This document shows positions 45,479 through 54,240 of a stretch of 64,000 nt of DNA, piece by piece. Source of the DNA: DATIXJ01 sp963714795. GTDB lineage: Bacteria; Bacteroidota; Ignavibacteria; UBA10030; SZUA-254. Position 1 is the first letter of the stretch. The number at the start of each line of letters is the position of its first letter. A program made the translations under genes and the position numbers. Location of the stretch: contig CAVQPS010000010.1 of assembly GCA_963714795.1 (NCBI GenBank), positions 310,001 through 374,000 on the forward strand. The letters are read 5' to 3'. The notes under the pieces were generated by a model that made no database searches, was not told where the DNA came from, and worked only from the letters and a program-made list of their open reading frames with translations.

Positions 45479-46638
45479 TTACACCTCAAGTAATTCTCGC
45501 GCGATGACCATTTTCTGGATTTCGGACGTCCCTTCGCCGATCGTCACGAGCTTGACGTCACGATAGAATTTCTCGACCGGGAAATCTTTGATGAATCCGT
45601 AGCCGCCGTGAATCTGTACCGCTTCGTTGGCAGCCATGCACGGCAACTTCGCTGGCATAATATTTTGCCATCGCCGATTCTTTGGTAACGTCGTGTCCTT
45701 TATTTTTCATAAAGCCGGCGCGGTACGTCAGCAGGCGGGCACCCTGGATACTGGTTTCCATGTCGGCAAGTTTCCATTGGATGGCTTGAAAATCCGAAAT
45801 CGGTCTGCCGAATTGCTTGCGCTCTTTGGAATATTTGATGCTCGCATTGAGCGCACCCTGCGCGATGCCGAGAGCGAGCGATGCGATGCTGATGCGTCCG
45901 CCATCCAGCACGGCAAGCGCCTGAGAAAGACCGGCGCCTTCTTCGCCCAAAAGATTTTTTACCGGAACGCGGCAATGATCGAACGCCAGCGCCGACGTAT
46001 CGCAGCAGCGCATGCCGAGTTTATTTTCTTTTTTACTGACGATGAAACCGGGAGTTTTGTTGTCGACGATGAAAGCGGAAATTCCTTTTTTGCCTTTCGA
46101 CTTATCGGTATTCGCCATCACGACGGTCACATCGCCGACACTGCCGTGCGTGATAAAATTTTTACTGCCGTTGAGAATATATGAATCGCCGTCGCGTGTT
46201 GCGGTCGTGAGCATTCCGCCTGCATCACTGCCGGACGTCGGTTCGGTCAGCGCCCACGCGCCGATCTTCCGGCCCGTGGCAAGATCATGCAGATATTTTT
46301 TCTTCTGCTCTTCGTTGCCGAATGAATAAATATGATTCGTGCACAAGCTGTTATGCGCGGCAATGCTTAATCCGATGGAAGGATCGACTTTAGAAATTTC
46401 TTCGATGATGGTAATATATTCAAGATAACCGAAACCGCCGCCGCCGTACTCTTCCGGAAAAATGACTCCCAAAAATCCCAGCTCGCCAAGTTGTCTTCAT
46501 GATTTCGAACGGAAACTCCTGCGATTCGTCATATTTCATGACAAGCGGTTTAATTTCTTTTTCGGCAAATGTACGTGCCGCCGACTGCACCATTTTCATG
46601 CTGTCGGTCATTTCAAATTTATCTGTTACGTTTTCCAT
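45479..46638 (-). CDS. Acyl-CoA dehydrogenase with two frameshifts
   Basis: Three frames together encode one flavoprotein. The N-terminus (TFAEKEIKPLVMKYDESQEF) breaks near 46488-46495 and resumes as LGELGFLGVIFPEEYGGGG. The middle has ALTEPTSGSDAG and the FAD-site RKQFGRPISDFQ. A second break near 45633 precedes the tail HGGYGFIKDFPVEKFYRD ending with LVTIGEGTSEIQKMVIARELLEV. Each break is one extra base. With both removed, the gene is 385 residues, the usual length. The GTSEIQ motif supports an active enzyme. Its neighbour, a methylcrotonyl-type carboxylase, suggests isovaleryl-CoA as substrate (inference). Confidence 0.88.
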
Positions 46639-46755
46639 TATAAGGGATTTTTATTCGATGGTTCGGAATCTTAATAAATATAATGTATGAGGATTTTGGA
46701 AGAATTGCAATGGGATTAGTTTGAAATGAGTTGTCACCAAAACGGGCCGAAAGTC

Positions 46756-46815
46756 GGTAGTGGAACTACCTCCTAGCATCGCTAGGCGGCGCTTCTGGGA
46801 GGAAGTTCAACTTCC
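46756..46815. repeat. Cluster of three perfect 15-bp palindromes
   Basis: Three exact inverted repeats lie in 60 bases: GGTAGT GGA ACTACC (46756-46770), CCTAGC ATC GCTAGG (46772-46786) and GGAAGTT C AACTTCC (46801-46815). The third and the eight bases after it (23 in all) are identical to the block starting at 5704 beside groEL. The stretch is intergenic between the acyl-CoA dehydrogenase and MFS genes. Confidence 0.75.
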
Positions 46816-46848
46816 GACCAGCAACACGTAAATCTCAAATTTACAATA

Positions 46849-46936
46849 CCCCGTCTTTCCGAAACGATTTTGTTCGGAATCCGAACTGAGCAAGCTCGGA
46901 ATAGATGCTGAACAGAAACATTTCAGCAAGACGGGG
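46849..46936. repeat. 88-bp element bounded by CCCCGTCTT/AAGACGGGG
   Basis: CCCCGTCTT at 46849-46857 is exactly inverted as AAGACGGGG at 46928-46936. The interior contains smaller inverted words, such as GATGCTGAA with TTCAGCA near its right end and CGGAATCCGAAC near the centre. It is non-coding and probably another dispersed intergenic repeat of this genome. Confidence 0.6.
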
Positions 46937-47004
46937 AATTTCGGAATAGTCAATATTGGGAAACTTACCTACCACCAAATCTTTCGTTTCTTTTAAACCT
47001 TGAG

Positions 47005-48294
47005 TTACTGTTTAACCGGCACAGGAAAGCGTTTTCGGAAAACCCAATAAATCGCAAAAGCTCCCGCGATGCAAAAGAGTCCGCCCATTTGAAGTGCAAA
47101 GCCGGAAGAAGTATGTGACGCCACAAGTCCCATCCAGAAACTGCCGATCGGCATGCCGCCGCCGAACACGAGCGCCCAGATGCCCATCAACCTCCCGCGC
47201 AAATGGTCGGGCGACTGTGTCTGGATGATACTGTTCCCGATGGAGAAAAATAAAATGATGCCGAGGCCGGCGAAAAATATAAGCGACGCCGCACCGTACG
47301 GCTGATGCATGAAGCCGAACAAAACGATGAAAATTCCGTAAATGCCCGCACCGGTGAAAAGCGTTTTCGTGCGGACGATGCGCGATCCCCTGGAGGCAAC
47401 AAATAACGCGGCAGTGCAGGCGCCGAGTCCGTTCATCGCCAGCAACCAGCCGTATCCCTGCGCGCCCATATTCAATTGCGTAACCACGAACGCGGAAAGC
47501 TGTGATTGATACGCCCATCCTCCGATTCCCATAATAAATAATAGAGTGACCGTTTGTGCAATCGTTGAATTCGTTTTTAAATATTTGAACCCTTCCAGAA
47601 TATATTTCCAGTCGGCTTTTACTTTTTTCGGTTCGTAGTGCGATGCGGGAAGCTGGATCTTGTGAATCGCGTACAGCACTGCGAGATAACTCAATGCATC
47701 CAGAAGAAAGCACCATGCGGCGCCGAATGACGCGAGCAAAATACCTCCGACCGCGGGACCGATGATGCGTGTCGAATTCACCATGGCACTGTTCAGCGCG
47801 ATGGCGTTCACCAGATCTTTTTTGCCGACCAGTTCCACCATGAGTGTCTGGCGTGACGGCATCTCGAAGCTGGTGGATAATCCCCACAGCGCGGAAAAGA
47901 TCATGAGGTACGCGATGTGAACCGGACCGCGGAACAACATGACTGCCAGCGTCAATGACGACAACAGCGAAAACCAGCTTGTCAATGTAAAAATTCTGAT
48001 TTTGGGAATCCGGTCGGCGAGCGAACCGGCATAAATCGAAAAAAGAAAAATTGGAAGCGAGTTGAGCATGAACACGATGCCCAGTAAAAATTCCGAGTGC
48101 GTGAACTGAAAAGCAACCCAGCCCAATGCCGCGGTGCGTGTCCAAGTGCCGATCAGCGAAACGGTTTGCCCGGTATAAAAATAGCGGTAATTCGGATTGC
48201 GCAACGCCGAAAAAGTTTTACGCCATCCTTCCGCCGGGATCAGCCCGGCGTTTTCGACCTCAGATGGTTCTATTGTTTCGTCGGAATTCTCCAA
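47005..48294 (-). CDS. MFS transporter (EntS/MFS_3-like)
   Basis: This 429-residue transporter has twelve predicted membrane helices and the MFS_3 start NYRYFYTGQTVSLIGTWTRTAALGW, with the loop motif GSLADR. The family includes exporters such as EntS; the substrate here is unknown. The only open start is TTG at 48294. An ATG at 48304 overlaps the preceding stop as ATGA and has GGGGG upstream, but is out of frame by one base because of an AAAA run (48293-48296). Removing one base would give MTGLENSDET, so a further small frameshift is possible. Confidence 0.9.
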   Translation of the reverse strand: MENSDETIEPSEVENAGLIPAEGWRKTFSALRNPNYRYFYTGQTVSLIGTWTRTAALGWVAFQFTHSEFLLGIVFMLNSLPIFLFSIYAGSLADRIPKIRIFTLTSWFSLLSSLTLAVMLFRGPVHIAYLMIFSALWGLSTSFEMPSRQTLMVELVGKKDLVNAIALNSAMVNSTRIIGPAVGGILLASFGAAWCFLLDALSYLAVLYAIHKIQLPASHYEPKKVKADWKYILEGFKYLKTNSTIAQTVTLLFIMGIGGWAYQSQLSAFVVTQLNMGAQGYGWLLAMNGLGACTAALFVASRGSRIVRTKTLFTGAGIYGIFIVLFGFMHQPYGAASLIFFAGLGIILFFSIGNSIIQTQSPDHLRGRLMGIWALVFGGGMPIGSFWMGLVASHTSSGFALQMGGLFCIAGAFAIYWVFRKRFPVPVKQ

Positions 48295-48300
48295 AACCGG

Positions 48301-48870
48301 TCATTCCCCCTGCTCTGCGATGAAGTCGGACACGGTCAGAACCGTTGCCTGCTTCGGGAAAATTTTCTCTGTGAGAACGCGGTGCACTTCCGGATCGGCG
48401 TCGAAACATGCATCCTTGAGAACGAAGCACCGGTAATCCAGATCGTATGCACGTCTTAATGTAGATAGAGTGATGCCGCTCGTTGCAATTCCGAAGAACA
48501 CGAGATTCTCGATGCCGAGAGAACGGAGAATCAAATGAAGCTGGTTTTCCGAAAATGCGCCGACGCGTTGTTTGTAGACGATGAGATCATCGGGGCGAAC
48601 GATGGAGCTGTGGAATTCTGCAGACGGCGTGCCTTTGATAAAAAGATTGTTCGGCTTCACACGCTGACTCATCGGCGAACTGTCGGGAATTTCCGGATAG
48701 CCCGGCGAAAAGCCGAGCCCAACATGTATAATATGATATTGTTTCTTCCGTGCAAATTCCACGGCTCTGGAAGCATTCGTGATGACTGCTTCAGAACCGG
48801 GTACAATTTCCAAAATCTTTATCTGGAAATCGAGAGTCAGCATCACCGTCTTTTTCGGATCGAGTTTCAT
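48301..48870 (-). CDS. Isochorismatase-like hydrolase lacking the catalytic cysteine
   Basis: This 189-residue protein has the isochorismatase fold: the first-strand aspartate in MLTLDFQIK, a lysine in the DDLIVYKQRVGAF region and the late FFGIATSGITLSTLRRA segment. In cysteine hydrolases of this family a cysteine occupies the position where Ile (SGITL) stands here, so the usual nucleophile is missing. It may use another mechanism or have lost activity. It ends next to the MFS transporter start and is probably co-transcribed with it. Confidence 0.82.
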   Translation of the reverse strand: MKLDPKKTVMLTLDFQIKILEIVPGSEAVITNASRAVEFARKKQYHIIHVGLGFSPGYPEIPDSSPMSQRVKPNNLFIKGTPSAEFHSSIVRPDDLIVYKQRVGAFSENQLHLILRSLGIENLVFFGIATSGITLSTLRRAYDLDYRCFVLKDACFDADPEVHRVLTEKIFPKQATVLTVSDFIAEQGE

Positions 48871-48963
48871 AGGTTTTCCTTTCTTGATGACATGGGTGAC
48901 AAAAAAATTTTAAGAAATTGTTCGGACTTGAGTGACCGGATAAGTCAGACTACTTCCAATGAT

Positions 48964-49461
48964 TTAATGTTGAAGTTCGAGTGTTTGATTCACTTGCAAA
49001 TGTTCACGATCGTATTTGATGCGTTGGCCCGAAAGTTCATTTTGTTCACAAACCGAGAACCCCACGGAATCGTCTGCGTCCAACATCAGTGCAAATGTGT
49101 ACGAAAACCTGTTTGGTCCGGTTCTCTCGATATCGTATATATTGATCGGGACAGAGGCCGTGGCGGATCTTTGCGGATGGCATAGGATCAAAAGATCCGG
49201 GTCGAACGTCTCATAATCCGGATCTAACAGAACTTCGATTTGTAAAGTATACTCATAGACCTGTTTGTCGTGATCATAGATCTGTTCGTCGTTATATAAA
49301 CGTGTAAACCCCACATCGGGGACTATAATTGTCTTTGTCTGAACATCAATTTGTGAAACACTTACAACCGTATATTTTTGGTGAATGATCGTGAGGTTCG
49401 GTTTGACATAACATGCCAATTGGAGAAAACTAAGAAATATAAATATCGGAATTATTCGCAT
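48964..49461 (-). CDS. Putative exported lipoprotein (165 aa), unknown
   Basis: The first 17 residues are hydrophobic and end LQLAC, resembling a lipoprotein signal with Cys17, though Gln at -3 is not ideal. The mature part is rich in Asp and Tyr with no recognised motif. It has two further cysteines (LILCHP and FSVCEQN) that might form a disulfide. It stands 93 bases upstream of the isochorismatase-like gene on the same strand. Confidence 0.6.
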   Translation of the reverse strand: MRIIPIFIFLSFLQLACYVKPNLTIIHQKYTVVSVSQIDVQTKTIIVPDVGFTRLYNDEQIYDHDKQVYEYTLQIEVLLDPDYETFDPDLLILCHPQRSATASVPINIYDIERTGPNRFSYTFALMLDADDSVGFSVCEQNELSGQRIKYDREHLQVNQTLELQH

Positions 49462-49551
49462 AAGTGAAAACGAAAAACAACATAATGGACCGGAGCCAGT
49501 TCCAAAGTCAATGATCGGGACTTGATCGACCGGTCAGCCATCAAAGCCCGT

Positions 49552-50547
49552 TCAGCGGTCAATTGTCGACATCATCCGGTCGTTGTACCGCTTCCCCGCA
49601 ATCTTTCCCGGAGCCAGTGCCTCATCGAGCAATTTCATCTGTGCAGGATCAAGCTGGACAGCCGCAGCGGCAACATTCTCTTCAAGATATTTCCGACGTT
49701 TGGTACCGGGGATCGGAACAAAGAAGTCGCCCTTTTGCAAAATCCATGCAAGCGCGACTTGTCCTGGCTTGACGTTTTTCGCCTTGGCAATTTCGAATAC
49801 GACCTTCGCTGCTTTCACATTGGCATCGAAGTTCTCCGCTTGATAACGGGGATCGTTCCGTCTGTAATCACCTTCCGGATAATCTGCCGCGCGCTTGACT
49901 TCGCCGGTCAAAAAGCCCCTGCCGAGCGGAGAAAAGGGCACGAGACCGATTTTTAGCTCGCGCAAAACCGGGATGATCTCCGGCTCCAGGTTTCGTTCCC
50001 ATAAAGAATATTCGCTCTGCAATGCAGATACCGGATGGACGGCGTGGGCGCGGCGAATATTGTTGATGCCTGCTTCGGAGAGTCCGAAAAAACGCACCTT
50101 TCCTTCCCTGACCAGATCACCTACCGTGCCTGCCACATCTTCCATCGGCACTTTTGGATCGACACGATGCTGATACAGAAGATCGATGTAATCGGTCTGA
50201 AGTCTGTGCAGTGAACTGTCCACTGCATCACGGATATTATCAGGATGGCTGGAGGTTTCGGTACCGACCTGTTTTCCGGCCTTGAAACGAAATCCGAATT
50301 TGGTGCCGATGATCACCCGGTGGCGCCGGTCCTTCAATGCCCGCCCAAGCAACTCTTCGTTGATGAATGGACCATAGACCTGGGCAGTATCGAAGAAGTT
50401 ACATCCCAGTTCGATGGCACGGTGAAGCGTAGCGATCGATTCTTTCTCATCAGCGGGACCATACGACTGGCTCATCGGCATACAACCGAGACCGATTGCC
50501 GATACTTCTAATCCCTGGTTGCCAAGTTTGCGTTTACTTAAAGTCAT
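49552..50547 (-). CDS. Aldo/keto reductase
   Basis: This 331-residue NADPH-dependent reductase belongs to the AKR13/YajO-like group. The catalytic tetrad is visible as Asp in NFFDTAQVYG, Tyr in VYG, Lys in IGTKFGF and His in YQHRVD. FSPLGRGFLTG and the C-terminal cofactor region FFVPIPGTKRRKYLEEN are typical. Physiological substrates of such enzymes are usually unknown. It is a single gene, unlinked to an obvious pathway here. Confidence 0.93.
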   Translation of the reverse strand: MTLSKRKLGNQGLEVSAIGLGCMPMSQSYGPADEKESIATLHRAIELGCNFFDTAQVYGPFINEELLGRALKDRRHRVIIGTKFGFRFKAGKQVGTETSSHPDNIRDAVDSSLHRLQTDYIDLLYQHRVDPKVPMEDVAGTVGDLVREGKVRFFGLSEAGINNIRRAHAVHPVSALQSEYSLWERNLEPEIIPVLRELKIGLVPFSPLGRGFLTGEVKRAADYPEGDYRRNDPRYQAENFDANVKAAKVVFEIAKAKNVKPGQVALAWILQKGDFFVPIPGTKRRKYLEENVAAAAVQLDPAQMKLLDEALAPGKIAGKRYNDRMMSTIDR

Positions 50548-50670
50548 AATTGTTGTCCTTTAAAAAATTGTCGTTGAAGAACGGAGTGGGACTAATTCCA
50601 AAGAAATCGAACCTGCGGGACTCAAGCGGCCGGTTCGTGTGCCATGTCGATTTGTTGATGAAATAAGTTA

Positions 50671-51009
50671 TCACTTTGGTAAAGAGTCTCCCGGAAAACT
50701 CCTGCAGGAATATGTTTCGTAGACAAGTATCCCTGCTTGTATTGCCGGATCTTCATCCATAATCTTCTTAACTTCCTCAATACCGGCGTTAAAAATCGCC
50801 ACACCTCTTACCGTACCATCACCTGCAACAGGACAGACAATCGATAATAAGCCGTCAGCACGGAGAGCAAAATTTCTTCTTCCATGTTCCCAAACAATTT
50901 TGTCCGCCCCGGGTTCATTTCGTTTCGGAGTAGCTTTCAAAATAACGATAGAATATTCCCTGGTTGTGGAAAGCATCTGTCGCATAAATTCGTCGGTAAT
51001 CGTTGTCAT
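50671..51009 (-). CDS. YciI-like protein
   Basis: This 112-residue protein has a YCII-related ferredoxin-like fold: a central strand FALRADGLLSIVCPV, a conserved EEVKKIMDEDPAIQAGIL helix-strand pair, and an end with SRSFPGDSL-like sequence (SCRSFPGDSLP). The family's function is unclear; some members are linked to dehalogenation or regulation. The ATG at 51009 is preferred over a TTG one codon earlier, because GGAGG lies a few bases upstream. Confidence 0.75.
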   Translation of the reverse strand: MTTITDEFMRQMLSTTREYSIVILKATPKRNEPGADKIVWEHGRRNFALRADGLLSIVCPVAGDGTVRGVAIFNAGIEEVKKIMDEDPAIQAGILVYETYSCRSFPGDSLPK

Positions 51010-51068
51010 CAAACCTCCTTGAAAATTTTTGTCTTTTTTTCTGCTTCCTTACTGCTCTCAATAGCAGG

Positions 51069-51593
51069 TTATCTCTTTTGATTTATAAGTCTTGCCAATT
51101 CGGTTATTCTTGCCAGATGATGATCATCGTGTTCCGCTACAAATAAAAATAAATCGATCGTCCTCATCGGAGTTTTCAATCTCGGATGAAGCGCAGAACT
51201 GAATATTTGTTTCTCGTCGAGCCGTTCAAGTTTTTGAAGCGTTTCCGTTCTTATTTGTCGAAACCGGCGCAACAATTCCTGAGTCGGGACTTCATCATGA
51301 TGCGCCTGAGTTGTTTTGGTGTTTTGCAAATCGGTCGGACGCAATTCCGTTTTCCCGCTGATAATATCGTCGAGACGACCTTGCCAGAGCGGTTCGAGGT
51401 CGGTCAAATGACCGGCATTTTCCTTTATCGTCCATGTCCCGTCGACGCGGACAGTTACGATTTCGGGAGAAAGCGACGCAAATTTTTCCTCGAGCCGTGC
51501 AGGCGTTCCCGCGAGCCGCTCGATGATCGAAGGAAAAATATTTTGATCGGATGTAAAATTAAAATTTCTGTTAAACCATTTTATTTGGTGCAT
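51069..51593 (-). CDS. DinB-family four-helix protein
   Basis: This 174-residue protein matches the DinB/YfiT metal-binding superfamily. A histidine in KENAGHLTDLEPLW and the HDDHHLARI pair (about residues 155-160) should form the three-histidine metal site. Related enzymes include bacillithiol and maleylpyruvate transferases, but the reaction here is unknown. It ends 60 bases before the YciI-like gene and may share a transcript. Confidence 0.88.
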   Translation of the reverse strand: MHQIKWFNRNFNFTSDQNIFPSIIERLAGTPARLEEKFASLSPEIVTVRVDGTWTIKENAGHLTDLEPLWQGRLDDIISGKTELRPTDLQNTKTTQAHHDEVPTQELLRRFRQIRTETLQKLERLDEKQIFSSALHPRLKTPMRTIDLFLFVAEHDDHHLARITELARLINQKR

Positions 51594-51672
51594 GGTGAAG
51601 TCTTATGAAATTGCAAGATAACGGATTGGACATTTGGAGATTGAGCGCTTGGTGAGGCGGCAGACATTAACA

Positions 51673-51987
51673 CTAAAACTCATTTGGCATCGGACAATGC
51701 TGTTGTGGCCAATCAAAAGAAAATACTTTTGATTGTGCATCAGGTACATTTTGTGCCGCAATAAACCCTTCGCCTGGAATCCCATTTGAACTTCTAACAA
51801 CAATACTTGTCAATGCAGGTAAATTGTTAGTAATACAATATGCTTGAATTGGTTCAAGAAGTTGGCCAAGACCGGGAAGTGGAACACTGATAAGCCATGA
51901 CAATTCATCGTACACTAATAATTGTCTCTTTTTAGCACAAAGTGTTAAGATAGGCCAAATCTGAGTTGCTCTTTCTTGTCGAGTCAT
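51673..51987 (-). CDS. Conserved hypothetical protein (104 aa)
   Basis: This 104-residue cytoplasmic protein starts MTRQERATQIWPILTLCAKKRQ and continues with a GLGQLLEPIQAYC helix and an ALTSIVVRSSNGIPGEGFIA segment. I recall similar proteins as widespread single-gene hypotheticals in bacteria and associated with mobile regions, but no function is known to me. It stands alone between two unrelated genes. Confidence 0.6.
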   Translation of the reverse strand: MTRQERATQIWPILTLCAKKRQLLVYDELSWLISVPLPGLGQLLEPIQAYCITNNLPALTSIVVRSSNGIPGEGFIAAQNVPDAQSKVFSFDWPQQHCPMPNEF

Positions 51988-52097
51988 TTAATTTTCCTTA
52001 GATTATTCTCTAATTCTGCGAACTAACGGACCAGAGCTTATCCCAAAGAAGCTCTTATGGGGTGAGGACTGCTTAACAACCATAACAGTAACTTAAG

Positions 52098-52556
52098 TTA
52101 TTTTTGATGGAAGACAATTGCAAAAATCATTTGTAACAACCCAAGAAGTATCGGACTCAAGGTCAGCAATACAGAAAACGTCATTCCCAACGAAAAAGCA
52201 ATCTCACCAAAGGATATTGCTTTTTCTTTCCATACCCGAAGTACTATAAGTTCGGCAATCCAACCACCAGTATAACAAACATTGGCAAGAATTCCGTATG
52301 TAATAACTCCCATCATCGCGAAAAGAGGCGGATCCGGTAATTCAACCGATAACTTAAAAACGTATTCGGCCAATGCAAGAATTCCGATATAAACCATTAC
52401 CGCTATAATGCCTGTGATTCCAACAATAGTATTGAAAATAATCCGTCTTGATTCCCACCATAAAATTATTCTTCCAGATGATTCTGGAAGAGAATGCCTT
52501 CGGAAAAAACGAATCTCACTAACCCATCTTACTATGTTCGCGACTATTGTTAACAT
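52098..52556 (-). CDS. Integral membrane protein (152 aa), unknown
   Basis: Four hydrophobic helices are predicted (about 45-68, 78-97, 100-115 and 125-148) in a 152-residue protein with a basic N-terminus. No motif or named family is recognised. It lies 52 bases after the next minus-strand gene (ending at 52609), so the two may be co-transcribed. Base composition of this stretch is more AT-rich than that of the surrounding genes. Confidence 0.6.
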   Translation of the reverse strand: MLTIVANIVRWVSEIRFFRRHSLPESSGRIILWWESRRIIFNTIVGITGIIAVMVYIGILALAEYVFKLSVELPDPPLFAMMGVITYGILANVCYTGGWIAELIVLRVWKEKAISFGEIAFSLGMTFSVLLTLSPILLGLLQMIFAIVFHQK

Positions 52557-52608
52557 CGAAATTCTCCGCTCATTTGCTTTTTCTTTAAAATGGCCAGGCG
52601 GTTACGAT

Positions 52609-53460
52609 CTAGAACAAGATACTAATTGAACCTTCAATAATTTTTCTTTTGTTTAAAGACATTTGAGCCTGCTCGGAAAAATATTCAGACATAACTTCGA
52701 GTATTCTTGAAAGATTTACGCGAGCTATTTCTGCATCTGCTATATCTGAAAGAAACATGACTCTTCGAGGTTCCTTTTGATAATTGAAGCAAACTGTTTT
52801 TACAGGATCAATGAGATGTTCATTGACTATCTTATAATCATCCTTATTAGAAAGGTTCCCCCAACTATTATGGATTTGATTAATTTCGGCAAGAAATGGA
52901 TCGTCAGGTTCTTTCAAATTATTAATATGAGCATACGCAATTAATTCTCGGCGATATTTTATTATTTGATTTACACTGTTTCTCCATGAATCGAAATAGA
53001 ATCTATAATTGTTATAGAAATAATCATGTTGTCCTTTGGTAATTAACATTTGGCGCGTAAGAAATTCAAGTGTTTCGAGCAATTCATTAAATGCATTTGT
53101 TCTTTTTTTCTTATTCCAGTGGAAATCTCCTACCAAGGAAGCAAATAATTCTGTATGCTCCAATTGAGAAATATGGTCTGATCGGACAAAGATATCTTTG
53201 AAGACAAAATCCTTTAACTCTGCCTTCGCATTATCTGACAATTCTTTATACACAGAGATTCGGTTTTCTAATGGCATTAACAGTGATTTTAAATACTCAA
53301 GAAAATAATTACGCAAATATCTTCGAGAAATTACTCGTCTAATGTGATCATAAAGCCACTTAAAAAAACCTCCAATAGAAAGAATTAGTAAGGCAGTAAC
53401 AGTTGCAAATATTGCATCGTCTGAGACACGCCCAATAAAATCAAAAAATGATTTATACAT
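52609..53460 (-). CDS. Membrane-anchored protein (283 aa), unknown
   Basis: The start is placed at the ATG at 53460, preceded by AAAGGA; the frame stays open 75 codons upstream but reads through repeat-like DNA. One membrane helix (about residues 15-36, AIFATVTALLILSIGGFFKW) is followed by a long, charged, largely helical cytoplasmic region rich in Lys, Asn and aromatic residues. No domain is recognised. The AT-rich coding, the isolated context and the repeat sequence at its 5' side are consistent with an acquired gene. Confidence 0.6.
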   Translation of the reverse strand: MYKSFFDFIGRVSDDAIFATVTALLILSIGGFFKWLYDHIRRVISRRYLRNYFLEYLKSLLMPLENRISVYKELSDNAKAELKDFVFKDIFVRSDHISQLEHTELFASLVGDFHWNKKKRTNAFNELLETLEFLTRQMLITKGQHDYFYNNYRFYFDSWRNSVNQIIKYRRELIAYAHINNLKEPDDPFLAEINQIHNSWGNLSNKDDYKIVNEHLIDPVKTVCFNYQKEPRRVMFLSDIADAEIARVNLSRILEVMSEYFSEQAQMSLNKRKIIEGSISILF

Positions 53461-53589
53461 TTTTTCCTTTGGAATTGCGCATGTTGGATAGTGAGAATTT
53501 AAAGCATGACATACTTCACCTTGCAAAATACCTACTGGAAAAGAATTTCTCCTTCTCCCTTCCGTAAATATACGGCTTCTTTGCGTAAA

Positions 53590-53825
53590 CCTCAAGAACG
53601 GGTCTTGAAAAGCAAAAAACGTGTCTCTGCGAGCGGCTTCATCGCGACAATCCTTTCCGAAAAAGAGAGATTGAGATTGCTTCATCTTCCCCTTTGCAGG
53701 TCGACACTCGACTAGTCAGGGAAATGCTTATCGATACGGTCTCCTCAGTGCATTGATAGGAGAAGGTTATCCCGTTGGGATTGCCAAGGCGATCACTTCG
53801 TGACCTTTGAACGGATGACGTCTTA
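53590..53825. repeat. Repeat-like non-coding DNA upstream of a membrane-protein gene
   Basis: This stretch contains GTCTCTGCGAGCGGCTTCATCG-type wording and TTGAGATTGCTTC, words also seen in dispersed intergenic repeats and near 9.85 kb. Further right, GGGATTGCCAAGG followed by ACTTCGTGACCTTTG shares a 15-base word with the element at 22.7-22.8 kb. No coding signal is seen in this stretch. Confidence 0.45.
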
Positions 53826-53883
53826 GTAGGAATGCTTTTTTCTTCCATTCTTCATACATTACATCAACAACAAACGGAAAATT

Positions 53884-54240
53884 ATGCCAACATTTATTGC
53901 AACACCATCGATCATCACATCGGCGGGCAACAAGCCGAAAATCATTGAAGAATTTATCGGGCGTGTGAACTCGAAAACGAACGGGGTCAGCGTCGCGCGG
54001 ATGAAAAGTCCGGCGGGCTGGATCGAGCCGGGACAAACGCCGGAATTCGACGAGTACACGCTCGTCCTGCACGGCATGCTTCGCGTGACCACGAAAGAAA
54101 AAATTTTCGAGGTCCATGCCGGCAACGCCATCATCGTGCACAAAGGCGAGTGGGTCAAGTATAGCACGCCGGAAGGTGCGGAATACCTCGCCGTGTGCCT
54201 GCCTGCATTTTCGCCGGAAACGGTACACCGCGATGTCTGA
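53884..54240 (+). CDS. Cupin-domain protein
   Basis: This 118-residue cupin has motif 1 around PEFDEYTLVLHGMLRVTT and motif 2 around HAGNAIIVHKGEWVKY, which resembles ethanolamine-utilisation EutQ-like and related metal-binding cupins. No substrate can be named. The stop overlaps the start of the DUF493 gene by eight bases, so the two are translationally coupled. Confidence 0.78.
   Translation: MPTFIATPSIITSAGNKPKIIEEFIGRVNSKTNGVSVARMKSPAGWIEPGQTPEFDEYTLVLHGMLRVTTKEKIFEVHAGNAIIVHKGEWVKYSTPEGAEYLAVCLPAFSPETVHRDV

Noticed and set aside
47012..48145. Long second minus-strand frame (377 codons) inside the MFS gene
   Set aside because: Its Arg/His-rich sequence matches no family, while the overlapping frame encodes twelve good membrane helices.
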